From: Cyathus striatus
Lineage: Eukaryota > Basidiomycota > Agaricomycetes > Agaricales > Nidulariaceae
Assembly: GCA_025738555.1 (NCBI GenBank)
Contig: JAOVFP010000001.1
Coordinates: forward strand, 1,488,001 to 1,552,000
Direction of reading: 5' to 3'
Length of the DNA stretch: 64,000 nt
Shown here piece after piece: positions 1 through 10,531 of the stretch (the first letter of the stretch is position 1; each line of letters starts with the position of its first letter). The notes below the pieces were generated by a model. That model ran no database searches and was not told where the DNA came from. It worked only from the letters and a program-made list of their open reading frames with translations. A program made the translations under genes and the position numbers.

Positions 1-1057
1 GCCCAGAATTGGTGTCATACATCAAGAAACTCACCATTAGAAGGGTTGATACGACGAGGGTCACGGGAGCTGAGATTCTCATTGCCTTCATTCTCCGGAT
101 GATGACGTCCAATTTGAAGGTGTTCACTTTGGACTTTAAGTCGATGCAATATGGTGCGAAGAGCTCGTGTAGCTGGGGTAACATTGATTCTTCGGTGTCG
201 GCAGAAATCGAGAGGGGGTTATCGACCGTTTGGGAACTGGACGAATTGCATTTACGAAACATTACCGGTGTTCCTGCTGCATTGCTGCTATACCTCCCCG
301 ACTCGTTGAAGTTGCTGAACCTCGTTAACGTGGAGTACTCTGACCAGTACTTTCGATCGTCGGCTGAAGACGCTGATGATGCACTTACCTTAGAAGATAT
401 AGAAGAAGTCGACGAAAGGTCTAGTCTGCACGAGCTCAGAATATGTCATGGAGAAGCGTGGACACTGAACTATATTGCGAAACCGAGCGCGGTATACGAA
501 ACTGAAGCTGTCTTTCCGCTTTCTCTACATGGATTACGGAGGCTCTTCTTTGAACCTGGATCCGGTGAGCAGCTGAAGTCGTTGTTGAGCGTTCTGAAAG
601 CCAGTTCCGAGTCGTTGGAATTTTTATCTATCTATATTTCCGGTCTTGTTCCAGGTATTTTCTATTACTTTTCTGATTATACAAATGTTTACATAAACGT
701 TCAGCAAGAGAACACATCCATTTCATGCCCCTTACGCCGGCCAAATCTATCACTCAGCTTCATATCCATGTAGCCATGCAAGACGGTGCCAATGCTCTTT
801 TCCTTCTGCACACGCTGCCTGTGAATAGGAATCTCATCAAGATTGATGTAGATCTTACCGTACTTAACTGCCACACCGGTCAAATTGCCGAGTATCAACT
901 GCCTAAGCTACATTGCGATTTTTTCCGGAATGTTATGGCGAAGGATAAGTTTGGGGAGAAGTGCACTCTTACGGTTTACGCATTCGTGTGGGAAGATAAG
1001 GTCAGGAGGCAGGCTCCACTTCTGAGTCTTGTACCTGGACAGAAGCTATCAGAGTGA
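1..1057 (+). CDS. F-box/LRR-like protein, 3' part (cut by window edge)
   Basis: The reading frame is open from the window edge and continues across one intron at 655-704 (GTATTT..CAG, 50 nt, branch-like CTGAT) into a second exon ending in TGA at 1055-1057. The splice keeps phase exactly (single G at 654 plus CA at 705). The protein has leucine-rich stretches such as LDELHLRNITGVP and LKLLNLVNVEY and an acidic run near EDIEEVDE. This is typical of the C-terminal, LRR-like half of the large F-box families of Agaricomycetes, which are thought to select substrates for SCF ubiquitin ligases. The F-box itself would lie upstream of the window. The first codon seen in frame near position 9 is TTG, so the real start is not here. 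The family call is inferred from style and from neighbouring F-box genes. Confidence 0.6.
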
Positions 1058-1718
1058 TGAATTTTTATGTTATATTATTACTTTTTTCATGCCTTTTATA
1101 TGCGCAATGTACACCAATTCAGGCGAATGTGCTTAACTTAGACTTAAATGTGATTGATTACGTATACTTATAGAACGTAAGCATTTGTCGCCCAGAGGCT
1201 AGAGCACCGTTTCCGGGTCCCAGGCCCAGTTCAAAAACATAAACTTTCGTATTATTCTAGGCTTTTAGGAACAAAATATCAGAAGCGAATGGCGACGACT
1301 CGGAGGAAACTTGGCCAAGCTATTCAAAATGTTTCGGGCCGTTCTTCAACGCAAGCAAGTAAAATTATATCAGTATTGACTCACATTTATATTGGGATAT
1401 TCAGTATTCTCTTTATATAAGTATACTGAGGAGTTTCCAACATTCTTTCCTCTTCACCAACTACTTTGCAACCCCTTTGAAGTTCGACCAGCGCACTAAA
1501 CCTTCCCACTAAAATCACAGCGTTCCCATTGGCTCCCTCCCGTTGCCAAGACCCAGCTGTCACATCAAGTCTACGCGCCCACAATTTCGGAGGTAACAAA
1601 AACATTCCGGGGACAGCTCATAAACTCTCTCCGTCCTCTTCCACCTTCGTCATCTGTCCTCGTTCAGCCTTTTCTCTACCCTCAACCTTTTCATCCTCCA
1701 TATTTTCCGTATACATAA
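1058..1718. other. Intergenic region, 5' flank of cytochrome c gene
   Basis: No gene is visible. The last 200 bases are pyrimidine-rich (CCTC/TTCC runs), as is common just upstream of highly expressed basidiomycete genes, and lead into the ATG at 1719. Confidence 0.5.
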
Positions 1719-2265
1719 ATGTCTTACGCAACTGGTGCGTGTTCCATGCTACTTAACTACAGAAGAGAAGCTGACGGCCAAATCATCTAGGCGACGCCAC
1801 AAAAGGCGCTAGCCTCTTCAAAACCCGCTGTGCGCAATGCCACACTCTCGGTTCCGGTGAACCACACAAAGTCGGGCCCAACCTCCACAGGTACACATCC
1901 CTCCTTCCTCTCCCTCACCTATTTGCTAATCCAACTCAACGACAGCATATTCGGTAAAAAATCAGGTCAAGCAGACGGCTAGTCTTACACCGCTGCTAAC
2001 GTCAACAAGGGCGTTACATGGAACGAACAGACTTTGTTCGAGTACCTTGAGAACCCTAAGAAGGTGCGTCGTCCTTGCATACTGTTCTGGAGAGAGATCC
2101 TGATGCATTGCTCGATAGTACATCCCGGGTACGAAGATGGCCTTTGCTGGGTTGAAGAAGGATAAGGATAGGAACGATTTGGTTACGTATCTTAAGGACG
2201 CTGTGAGTAACCATGGTTTTATCTTTGGAATTGGGAATTTCTGATTACTCGTTTAGACTGCATGA
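1719..2265 (+). pseudogene. CYC1: Cytochrome c gene with one in-frame TAG
   Basis: Five exons (1719-1734, 1791-1890, 1946-2063, 2119-2202, 2257-2265) join in phase through four introns of about 55 nt to give a mitochondrial electron carrier (complex III to IV). The heme-binding CAQCH follows the conserved N-terminus MSYATGDATKG. Further on are GPNLH, the block [20 protein letters not shown], the axial-ligand Met loop YIPGTKMAF and the end YLKDATA. All splice sites are GT..AG. The only lesion is TAG at 1980-1982 inside GQADG*SYTAAN, where homologs carry Phe or Tyr; TAC or TAT to TAG is one base change. The copy is otherwise intact, so it is a very young pseudogene, an allele, or a consensus error. 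Cytochrome c is essential, so a functional copy should exist elsewhere if the stop is real. Confidence 0.9.
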
Positions 2266-2762
2266 ATACGACATCGCACATTCCGCATATTGATGACACG
2301 ATCAATCATTTGCTCACCACTACTCAATATTATTGTACGACCACTATATTACTCTTGCATACTACACACACAACCAGGGACCAATGCAATAGACATTATT
2401 AATTTCAGTGCCGTATCCTTCAACTTTGTTCTCCGTCGAGAGTATTCTTAAGGTACTGGTAGTCATAAAGGTTCAAACAGCGTTTCTAGGACTGACATCC
2501 ATCGGCTGACTAGTGCCGACTATTCGAGGGGACAGAATCGCGTCATGTAAAGCATAATTGCAACCCAGTATTAACGATCTTCGTACTACTCTCGGCGCAT
2601 GTTCCCTGAGACTATCACAAAGTACTCATATTAGATTACATGGCGAAGTTAATGTAGATACATGATGCCGCCATCGGTCAACGTCCCAAAATCACCGCAT
2701 CAAAGGAACTCTGCATCGTATCTTTGTTCCTGCTTGTTAATAACCCCTTTTGACTTATCGGT
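2266..2762. other. Convergent intergenic region
   Basis: This is the AT-rich 3' flank between the cytochrome c gene (+) and the F-box gene (-). No gene or repeat is recognised. Confidence 0.5.
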
Positions 2763-4475
2763 TTATTCGAAATGTTCTCTACCATCCTGTACGATACATT
2801 TCGAATATTGATTTGATATCCTAGTAATCTCTGGAGTGTTTCTATGCCTGCCATGGGTAATAGACATCCGTAGTCCAGACTTCCTAACAACATTCGAGCG
2901 AATGAATCCTCTCAAAGCACTCTCCTCGATTCTATTGAGCATACGTTCGAAGGTAACAGTTGCCGATTTTAGACAATGCGATCTTTCACTAAGAGGCGTA
3001 ATAGATGCAGGTTTTTCGATAGGTCGTAGTCGTGATTTCAACATAGCAATGAGATATTCCACTACATTCTGTACTTCAGGTCGTATATGTTTTATTTTGA
3101 GTATCTCCAGCTCGGGGAGACAGTTATTAAACGTTCTGAGTGAGGAATAGTATTGGGTATCTCTTGTTAGCCACTGAAAATCTTGATTGATGCAGTCCGG
3201 CCGATGTAAACGAAGCTTTTTTAATCCTTGTATCTCTTCTGTTTTCCACCCTTCTCCCAAAGGTGTATACGAAATTGTCAACTCCTCAATCGAGCTAACA
3301 ACACTTCCAAAAAATTGTAAAATAGTCTGCGGCTCGAATTTCGCATATAAGTGCAAAGTTTTAAGAAAAGGTGTTGCGAAGACGTCCAGTGCGTTTGTTG
3401 CGTTTGTTGTATTTGTTTCGTCCGTTGCGTTTGTTTCGTCTGTTACGTTTGTTACGTTTGTTGCGTCTGTTGCGTGAATCCAGACCGAGAACCCTAGCGT
3501 AAATGTTTGCAATTTGAGTAGCGAAATGCACGCTGTCATGACTATTTCTCCATCTAATGTGAAGGATACTAGATTTGGCATCATTTGGAGTACATCGTCC
3601 ACTTCCTCCCCTGAGTACTCGATACTGCGAGACTTGAAATGCGTGATTTGACTCCAAGGAAAGTTTATGAACAATTTCTTCGGATGTTTAAGGCCATAGA
3701 TATCAAAATGAGACAATGACGGAGCTGAGTGAAGAGACATTCTTGTAATGACACTCCTACCCCTTGGTCCACCCACAATCAGATGAATCAGTACTGGAGA
3801 TGTGTTCAAGTTAACATCACCAGAGGGATCCCAGATGTCCAAGTTTTCCAAGTACGAGAAAGCCATATGTCGTGACATGGACATATGTGTTACAATGGCA
3901 TCCCAAACTTCCCCATTCCCGATTTTAATCATTTTCCATCGATGAGCAGTTCTCCCGAGTATCTGTACGCAACGTTCGCCGACGATGCCTCGAGTGCATG
4001 AACTTGGCAAATCAAGATGAAGCGGAAGGTTGCTTGATAGCAAAAGACATTTTTCTAGAAACGACCGCACCATGTCATTTTCAGACTTTATTCCCGGTCC
4101 CGGAGAATTGTACACGGCAAGCCTTGACCAGAGCTCTGGAGAGGAATGCACTATTAAGCGCCAGTATGTACAAACCTGCGTTATGGTCCGAATGAATGAG
4201 TTGGATTTGCAGACGTCTAACATGTCCCCATTGTCGCTTTCCAGGTTCCTCTGGCACACAATGAAAATATATTGGAGAACATATTTAGGTAATATTCTGA
4301 TTGATGGCGAATAGCGTTCATGACCGATGTGCTGATGGACTACGGAGTCTCGCCTTTGCTTTTTGCGGGAGGGACCTGTGATATCGGGATGTGGAATACC
4401 GGGGTTTCCCACTTTGCCAAGCGGGTTGTACATTCCTTGAGCTCTGCTATAGTAGCAACATGGGAGTAAAGACAC
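2763..4475 (-). CDS. F-box protein
   Basis: A single open frame of about 570 codons. Residues 60-120 form an F-box: ILPKYVLQYIFIVCQ, then ITQVCTYWRLIVHSSPELWS, the usual basidiomycete pattern of 'LP .. VL .. IF .. V C . WR . I . . . P . LW'. The rest is LRR-like without a catalytic motif, consistent with an SCF ubiquitin-ligase adaptor that binds Skp1 through the F-box. Residues of roughly 332-365 are a low-complexity Thr/Asn/Asp/Val repeat encoded by a 9-15 nt minisatellite at 3391-3475. The N-terminus is uncertain: a GTAAGT at about 4523 (minus strand) and a TATAG near 4457 suggest an extra 5' intron, and Met15 is another possible start. The stop codon is at 2763-2765. Confidence 0.75.
   Translation of the reverse strand: MSLLPCCYYSRAQGMYNPLGKVGNPGIPHPDITGPSRKKQRRDSVVHQHIGHERYSPSIRILPKYVLQYIFIVCQRNLESDNGDMLDVCKSNSFIRTITQVCTYWRLIVHSSPELWSRLAVYNSPGPGIKSENDMVRSFLEKCLLLSSNLPLHLDLPSSCTRGIVGERCVQILGRTAHRWKMIKIGNGEVWDAIVTHMSMSRHMAFSYLENLDIWDPSGDVNLNTSPVLIHLIVGGPRGRSVITRMSLHSAPSLSHFDIYGLKHPKKLFINFPWSQITHFKSRSIEYSGEEVDDVLQMMPNLVSFTLDGEIVMTACISLLKLQTFTLGFSVWIHATDATNVTNVTDETNATDETNTTNATNALDVFATPFLKTLHLYAKFEPQTILQFFGSVVSSIEELTISYTPLGEGWKTEEIQGLKKLRLHRPDCINQDFQWLTRDTQYYSSLRTFNNCLPELEILKIKHIRPEVQNVVEYLIAMLKSRLRPIEKPASITPLSERSHCLKSATVTFERMLNRIEESALRGFIRSNVVRKSGLRMSITHGRHRNTPEITRISNQYSKCIVQDGREHFE
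3391..3475. repeat. Minisatellite inside the F-box gene
   Basis: Degenerate tandem copies of a GTTTGTT(A/G)CGTCTG-like unit encode the Thr-Asn-rich stretch of the F-box protein. The repeat keeps the frame, so length changes would vary the protein without truncating it. Confidence 0.7.
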
Positions 4476-5027
4476 TTAGGTATCTCATATGATGTTCCGA
4501 AATGGCATAGTTAAAACTTACATTCGGGATGCCCGCAATGGACCGCTATGGTTGTGTATTGATAATACGGTTGGCTTTTGGTTAATGTTATGAGATAGGG
4601 AGACGGGGATCGATTGCAGGCGAAGCTTAAGAGAGGTGAGGCAGCCTATTCTTATATTTATAGATTCATAGGCGTTTATCACAAGCACACAATGGACCAC
4701 ACAAGCCCACATGAGCCCACACACTGAAACTCGCTTCGAATCTGTGGGTCAATGGCAGCGGAGTATTATTGCCATGAGTAGACTATATACGACGGTTCCT
4801 TCGGCCCCTCGGTTTGTTGTTGATGGAATGTGAAATGGTAATCCCCAAAAAGAGGAACAACTCTCTCGCTCATAAGTGAAATCGGGTAAACCAGGAACTT
4901 TCACGTCCATCAAGATACGAAGTCATCCATGTCACTTCAGCTGCAATGATGAAGAATCTTATCTAAGACGAAGGCGAGATAAGATCATTTAGTTTGTACT
5001 TTATCCTAAAAATATATGTAGCAGAAT
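4476..5027. other. 5' flank of F-box gene
   Basis: No gene is recognised. It contains the possible 5' exon and GTAAGT donor (about 4523, minus strand) of the F-box gene. The rest is unassigned. Confidence 0.4.
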
Positions 5028-5128
5028 AGCCCACCGCGAGGGTCGAACTCGCAGCCTTCAGATTTCAAATTCAAGCGCAATGCTTGTGCCCTAAAAGTCT
5101 GACGCTCTATCCGATTGAGCTAGGGGGC
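5028..5128 (-). tRNA. tRNA-Lys(UUU): tRNA-Lys(UUU) with intron
   Basis: The minus strand folds as a complete cloverleaf. The acceptor stem is GCCCCCT/GGTGGGC with one C-T mismatch and one G-T wobble. The D arm is GCTC..GAGC, the anticodon stem TCAGA/TCTGA with anticodon TTT, and the T arm GCGAG-TTCGACC-CTCGC. A 28-nt intron (5064-5091) interrupts the loop after position 37, the standard nuclear position. The mature length is 73 nt. No CCA is encoded, as expected for a eukaryotic nuclear gene. Confidence 0.92.
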
Positions 5129-5875
5129 GATCACCAGGACGGATCACACCGCTGAGATCGTCCGCGTACACTCCGCCCAGAATGAGAAACTGGAATGAGA
5201 AACTGACTGACTAATTCTTTTTCTATTCAGGATAATTAAGTAACCATGTGTTGGGAAGATAAGAATGTTTGTTTTGAAAACTGAGTTGATACTAGTACGA
5301 ATCCATGCAAAAGTCATGTTAGAGCATTGTCACTGGTCAATGTCACAGGAACATACTAGTAAGCCATCATGGCTGATGTGTAGGAGGATAACTGCTTGTC
5401 GGCATCCTCTTGACAGCTAATTTGTGCGAGTGGATGGACGAGATGATAGAGAAATGTGAGAGAAATGGGGGAGTTACAGTATTATGCAATACCAGATCTT
5501 AGATTGTTTCAGACGTGTGCTCCGCCCTATGCTAAGTTCAGCGGACCTAAATAATCATTAATCATCCCGGTTGCAGTGGCACCATTCTTCTAAGTAGTGG
5601 TATAATCTCATGCTTCAAGCTTGTGCATTGTATTTCACAAAGCAATCACAAAGGGTGGAAGGTCGGAAAACTTCCCAACATAGAAAGTGAATTGTTAACA
5701 ATTGTGAAACGATAAGCCTTCACAGAAATGTAAAGATTTTGACATTGTCTGAGCTACATTATAATGCGAAGGGGACACCGTAGACACGACACCATTCCTA
5801 CTGTCTACATCTACCCTCTTAACACAAACATAGCCCTTTAACTTCGCACTACATACTTCTCAACATCGGCATGTC
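5129..5875. other. Intergenic region
   Basis: Nothing coding is recognised. A short direct repeat of GAATGAGAAACTG occurs near 5180-5205. Confidence 0.45.
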
Positions 5876-6680
5876 ATGATTCGAGAGGAAAATAGGCGGC
5901 TCATGGATCCAGTTTTTCCGAATGAAATTATGGATGTCATCAAAGACATCCTTGGTGTCGAGCTTAAACGTGCAAGAAATGACAAGCATTCAAAGCTCAA
6001 ATGAATCTCGCATCAACGTCGCACATCACCCGTCCACGACTCGGAGCTCAGATATACCTCTTGAAGGCCCTCTTTAAATCGATCGCCATCAGCGACGGAC
6101 GAATTATAGAGCATCTCTCGTACGCATACTTGCAGAGATACTCGAAAACACCCCGGGTTATCTGCCGTTAATCGAGAACATCATTATCGACAAGCTAAAT
6201 GTGAGATATATCCCCCGACAGCTGTTGACGATTAACTCCGATAATTAGCAAATTGCAGCGAGACCTAGTCTGACTAAATTAAGCCTCCTTCAGTGTGATC
6301 ACCTCGCGTTTGGCTTCTTTATGAGTCCAAAGATGACGCACAATATAGCAGAAATTCTATCATTTTCGATTATAAAGCTAAAAACATTATACCTGGATAT
6401 TTTGTCAGTGCACCAGCTTCAGCAGCTTTCTCACTTCTTACATGTCTCATCTGGATCATTGGATGAGCTATATCTGATTGTTCATCGTGTCCGAGGTATT
6501 CCTTACTTCATATCATGTGTGTGATCGATATTATTAATTTCTATTGTAACAGGTCTGAATTTAACAACTCTGTCATTTGGAACGGCCAAGTCTTTTACCA
6601 TATTGTATGAAGTTCCAAGTGTTGAAAAAGTCGCCGCCGCCGTAATTCGGTTGTGCCGTGGCCGTATCCACACTGCATAG
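5876..6680 (+). pseudogene. F-box family pseudogene
   Basis: Starts with MIREENRRLMDPVFPNEIMD, an F-box-like N-terminus, and runs into a TGA at about 6002. The coding sense resumes in another frame (TRPRLGAQIYLLKALFKSI, resembling the 'R..AQ..LF.SI' part that follows the F-box), shifts again near 6120 (LAEILENTPGYLPLIENIII), and continues at 6321-6490. A likely intron follows at about 6495-6552. The last exon ends LCRGRIHTA with TAG at 6678-6680. At least two frame breaks occur where no normal-length intron fits, so this is a decayed copy. Its 3' end is also present downstream as an inverted duplicate. Confidence 0.6.
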
Positions 6681-7105
6681 TTAGAACTGCTGTTTTTTCT
6701 TGCTTATGTTGTATATAGATGAATAAAATGTGTACTATATTATGTTCTATACATTTTGGAGCCTTTATGCGAGATGTATTCTGTGTTTTTGCTATGTTTC
6801 ATCATTTGAAGAATTTTTCCCACGCTCCCCCACGCACTGTTCAGCTTTCCGAAAACATACAAAATCTACCGAATAAATGTTGATTCAAGTGTTTTTAAGC
6901 TATAGAAATGATGAAACATAGCAAAAACACAGAATACATCTCGCATAAAGGCTCCAAAATGTATAGAATATAATATAGTACACATTTTATTCATCTATAT
7001 ACAACATAAGCAAGAAAAACAGCAATTCTAACTATGCAGTGTGGATACGGTCACGGCACAACTGAATTACGGCGGCGGCGACTTTTTCAACACTTAGAAC
7101 TTCAT
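6606..7105. repeat. Inverted duplication, 200-bp arms
   Basis: Left arm 6606-6807 and right arm 6906-7105 are reverse complements with only a few mismatches, around a 98-bp spacer. The arm contains the last codons, stop and AATAAA-bearing 3' region of the F-box pseudogene. The tip of the right arm (TTTTCAACACTT.GAACTTCATA) is repeated once more at 7107-7130. No terminal signals of a transposon are seen, so an inverted local duplication is the simplest reading. A transcript across it would form a long hairpin. Confidence 0.85.
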
Positions 7106-7148
7106 ATTTTTCAACACTTGGAACTTCATAATTCCTGGCGCGAGTATC

Positions 7149-7334
7149 ATGTCCATGGAAGGGATGGTTCAATTGGAGCATCTGCTGAAAGAATACAAGT
7201 TCAATGACTTAGTGGTTACACTGTACTCGTTAAATAACTTTGATGATTTTCAACAGCGCTTTCAGCAGACAGTTGGTCCTAGACTCCGTGTCGCTAGAGT
7301 CAGATCAACCAGCGCTAACGTTCATCCGTATTAA
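7149..7334 (+). pseudogene. Possible 3' fragment of another F-box-like gene
   Basis: An open frame of 61 codons (MSMEGMVQLEHLLKEYKFND..) looks like the amphipathic C-terminal end of F-box/LRR proteins. It lies directly after the inverted duplication and lacks any upstream F-box. It may be the remainder of a gene broken by that rearrangement, or a chance frame. Confidence 0.25.
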
Positions 7335-7572
7335 TAATTTGCAGTAAGTATCGGTACATAATGATTAGAAATCCTGTCGAATATATATGTTGTTCTTATC
7401 CTTTACGCCTCAATTGTAATTTCATTTGTGAAATAACCATTTCTTATTAATTGCATACTTGCACCACGATTCCAGCTGAAAACACAATCCAGGCATACGA
7501 ACGCGTTTAAGACGTCCCGTAACACAATCCCGTAATGGCATATAGACGCAAATGACGCAATTACCTTTAACG

Positions 7573-7655
7573 TCGGATATGGTGTAACGGCTAACATTGC
7601 CGCCTCTCATGTTACTTGGCCGCGGCAGCTCGCGGTTCGATTCCCCGTATCCGAA
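7573..7655 (+). tRNA. tRNA-Glu(CUC): tRNA-Glu(CUC) with intron
   Basis: Acceptor TCGGATA/TATCCGA is fully paired. The D arm has GGTGTAACGGCTAACA. The anticodon stem is GCCGC/GCGGC with loop CT-CTC-A, and the T arm is CGCGG-TTCGATT-CCCCG with one mismatch. An 11-nt intron (7610-7620) follows position 37. Tyrosine and other isotypes were excluded by the anticodon and the Glu-like D arm. Confidence 0.85.
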
Positions 7656-8270
7656 TTTTTCCTTATGCCTCTGTTTTACTTTTATCTTAAACGCTGTATA
7701 GCTAAACATGTATGTAGCTACCCTCGTGAGTGATAACCTTGAGGCCTGGGAGTTGACAATGATTATTTAAACGAGTATAAAATGATATTTTGAACGATTA
7801 CAATATAGCAAACGGTAATTGAGAGGAGCCTGATAGTGCCGAACAATGCGTATGATACCGCCTTCAGGATTCTGTTTTTTCGAATATCTCAAGCTGTAAC
7901 AACTGGGGGTAAATTGTAGGTACGTGAAGTATTTTGAAGTCATCAATCTGGACTCCAGAACGTACCGGTCCGGGGAGCAAGACCACCCAGTATTCCAAAC
8001 CCAATTTCAAGCTCCAGTGATGCATTGATAATGGGAAAACAAAACGCTGCAGATACTTGACAAATACTGTACATAGACCTTTCAACTTCAACAATGTTTG
8101 CTCTCCGTATAAGGCCCTTATTCTTTAACAGATAAAGGGAATTTCTAATCCCACTTGTTTACGAACAGCTTAAAAGAACAAAAGAAAAGGAGCCTTTAAA
8201 TGAAATTCAGAATTCAGGTACGGTCGAGGTACGCGGTCAACCCCTGGTCTACCCCGCTTCCTGCATCCTA
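7656..8270. other. Intergenic region
   Basis: No gene is recognised. Short open frames on the minus strand show no family signature. Confidence 0.45.
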
Positions 8271-8400
8271 AGTACTGCTCAGTAAATACGAAAAATCATT
8301 TAATATCATGTCTATAACATACATGCCTAGTGCATGACGGAAAGCACTTTTTTCGGTCATGTATCAGGCTCTCAAAGGGCATCCGAGCAACAGCTAAGAG

Positions 8401-9008
8401 TAGTGTTGCCGTCCGCTCGGCTCCAAAGCCACGAGCCGGTGAGCTGAGCCGAAAATGAGCGGAGCTGAGCAGGTCTCACGAGAGCTGCACTCGGACAGCT
8501 CTAGCTCAGCTAGGAGCCGCTCCACGTCGGCTATGAGCCCGCTAAGCTACAGCTTATGTAATTTCCATTTCTGAATCTCGTTAAACAAATATCATGTACC
8601 ACTTAATCTTCCGTTATTTTCATTCATAACTTCCCTTTTTACATATAGATAAATAATACTAATATTCATGCATGCATAATAGTATTGAGCTCGAGCAAAC
8701 TCGATGGAAAGAAGATAAAAATGCTACCTCGCACGCAGATTTAACAGCTCCCCAAACCATTATGTAAAAGGTACGCGCTGCGTCAAATTAGCTTCTAAGC
8801 GCCTTTCGAATGCCCATTCTCTATTCCGCTGAGCTACATATTTAGTAACTTGCGGCGAACAGACTGAGCTGTGGCTTAGCCAAAGCTAAGCGGTTAGCTG
8901 GAGAAGCGAACCAAACCTAAACAGCTCCGCTCATGAGCTGAGCTACTGGCGGTACCTGAGCCACTGAAGCTGAGCTAAACTGAGCGGAACTGAGCGGCGG
9001 CAACACTA
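8401..9008. mobile_element. Non-autonomous hAT element, 608 bp
   Basis: Terminal inverted repeats TAGTGTTGCCG..CGGCAACACTA are flanked by a perfect 8-bp target duplication GCTAAGAG (8393-8400 and 9009-9016), the hallmark of the hAT superfamily. Many subterminal GAGCTGAGC-like words occur in both orientations, as expected for transposase-binding sites. There is no coding capacity, so it was moved by an hAT transposase encoded elsewhere. A truncated relative lies at 44800. Confidence 0.9.
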
Positions 9009-9016
9009 GCTAAGAG

Positions 9017-10440
9017 TCATTCAAATGACTTTAGTTCATACAGCTACTAAGCATCTATAGGACATGCGTAGAACATCTAAGCTACATGTCCAAATCATCT
9101 TGTCGACATTTATATCTCATCCTGTAGACATGGGTAGCCCATCTTATAGACATGTATAACTCATCTAGTGAACATGGTACTGAAATCTAATATTTAACAT
9201 GGTATCGACATTTGTGATTGACATCTAATTTAAATACAGGGCTGTAACTATCTAACTAAGTATAGCTACCTGGCTCCGCGTACTAAGAGGTACTAAGTTG
9301 TTGTCCAGTCATTGTCCGTCGTCTTCCGCTGGATGTACGCTTCAATCTATTGATGAGCTGGCCAAGCGCTGGCACTGTCCTTTGGCAACATTCCTTAATG
9401 GCTTCAAGTGAGAGAGTGAAATATGATGCTGAAGGATAATAATGTCATGTACGAATAGTATCGTCATCCCTCCCACCTTTCGCGCTTGATTGGGAATAAA
9501 GACACCATCCCCGCCCACTGTCACTACACCAGTTCTTGAGCCGCATTGTTGGTCCTGGTGTTCGCTCTTGCCGCTTTCACAAGAGGGATGCGGGTAGGGT
9601 TCAAAGAAGGCCAGAGTGTAACATCGTACAGTGGAGGACAAAGGGAGAGGGTGTCGGAGTTGAGAAGTCTGTTACTGGGAGAATAGAGTAGTGGACACTG
9701 GCAGGTACATTTGGATCGGGTAAGAGCAGCTACCTACCTACATAAAGGTTATTTGTTTGTACAGTAAACACTCATCTTGTTCGCCTCAGTACACTAAAGT
9801 ACTAACCTTGATCAGGATTTTACGGCGTTAGCTAAACTTGAACGTTTGAACGCATGAGCGACTGGTTTGGAGTCTGACCTTGAGGTAACTGAGTACTTAT
9901 ATTGACTTCTAAAATGATGTTATTAGTACGTAGTCATTTTATGCTGTCGTCTCGTGAGTTTTAATATCTCTAATAGTTCTCTAAGTCAATTTGTGCTGGT
10001 ACAGACTGTAGTTACTACCGTCACGCTTACTCTTACCAAGCAATTTGATTCTTCCATATACCGTATGATGAATGATATCTTGCTGTTTAAGTAACCGTAC
10101 CCTTGCGTTGTCTAAAAGCTTTGGTAAAACGGTTGGAAAAACCTTTCGATGTCATTATCTGTGCCTCAGCAATGTCAGCATGGCACTTAGAATATGTTAT
10201 AAGGTGAAAATCACATGAGAGAACCTTGCATAACAAGTTATTCCAGCACCTGAGGTTCTTATTACCGAACAAAGCAGCAAAATGAAACATAAGTGCATTC
10301 AAATGTTTGAATTTAAATATATTTACACGGTTTGAAAGTTATCATACACATGCCAAACGTATGATTTGTACATGACTTTTGCATTTTGAATACATGAGCG
10401 CAAATGAGCGATAATTATCTGTCTTCATGGAGTTCGCACA
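9017..10440. other. Non-coding region with decayed short repeats
   Basis: From about 9070 to 9200 a 25-30 nt unit of the form CATCT..TAGACATG..TA recurs imperfectly. The remainder has only unsupported short frames, for example a 99-codon minus frame at 9342-9641 without family resemblance. Confidence 0.4.
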
Positions 10441-10531
10441 CCCTGTCGCACATGACCAACGCATGACGAAAAGCACTATTGCAATGACAGAAGCATGCCG
10501 CGCATGATTTTTCGTTTTTACTGAGAGTACT

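Larger units (their letters stand above)
8271..10531. mobile_element. Possible decayed TIR element (2.26 kb) hosting an hAT insertion
   Basis: AGTACTGCTCAGTAAATACG at 8271 and the reverse complement at 10531 (AGTACTCTCAGTAAAAACG) match over about 28 bp with a few differences and both continue with AAAAATCA. A GCATGACG.AAAGCAC block follows near both ends. No transposase frame and no clear target duplication are visible. The internal DNA includes the 608-bp hAT element and decayed short repeats (about 9070-9200). It may be an old non-autonomous element. Confidence 0.35.

Noticed and set aside
1980..1982. Alternative genetic code (TAG read as an amino acid)
   Set aside because: Other genes in the window (SDR1, SDR2, the F-box pseudogene's final exon) end at TAG in the conserved position, so TAG is a normal stop here.
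9342..9641. A 99-codon minus-strand frame as a gene
   Set aside because: No recognised motif, no splice or promoter context, surrounded by transposon debris.
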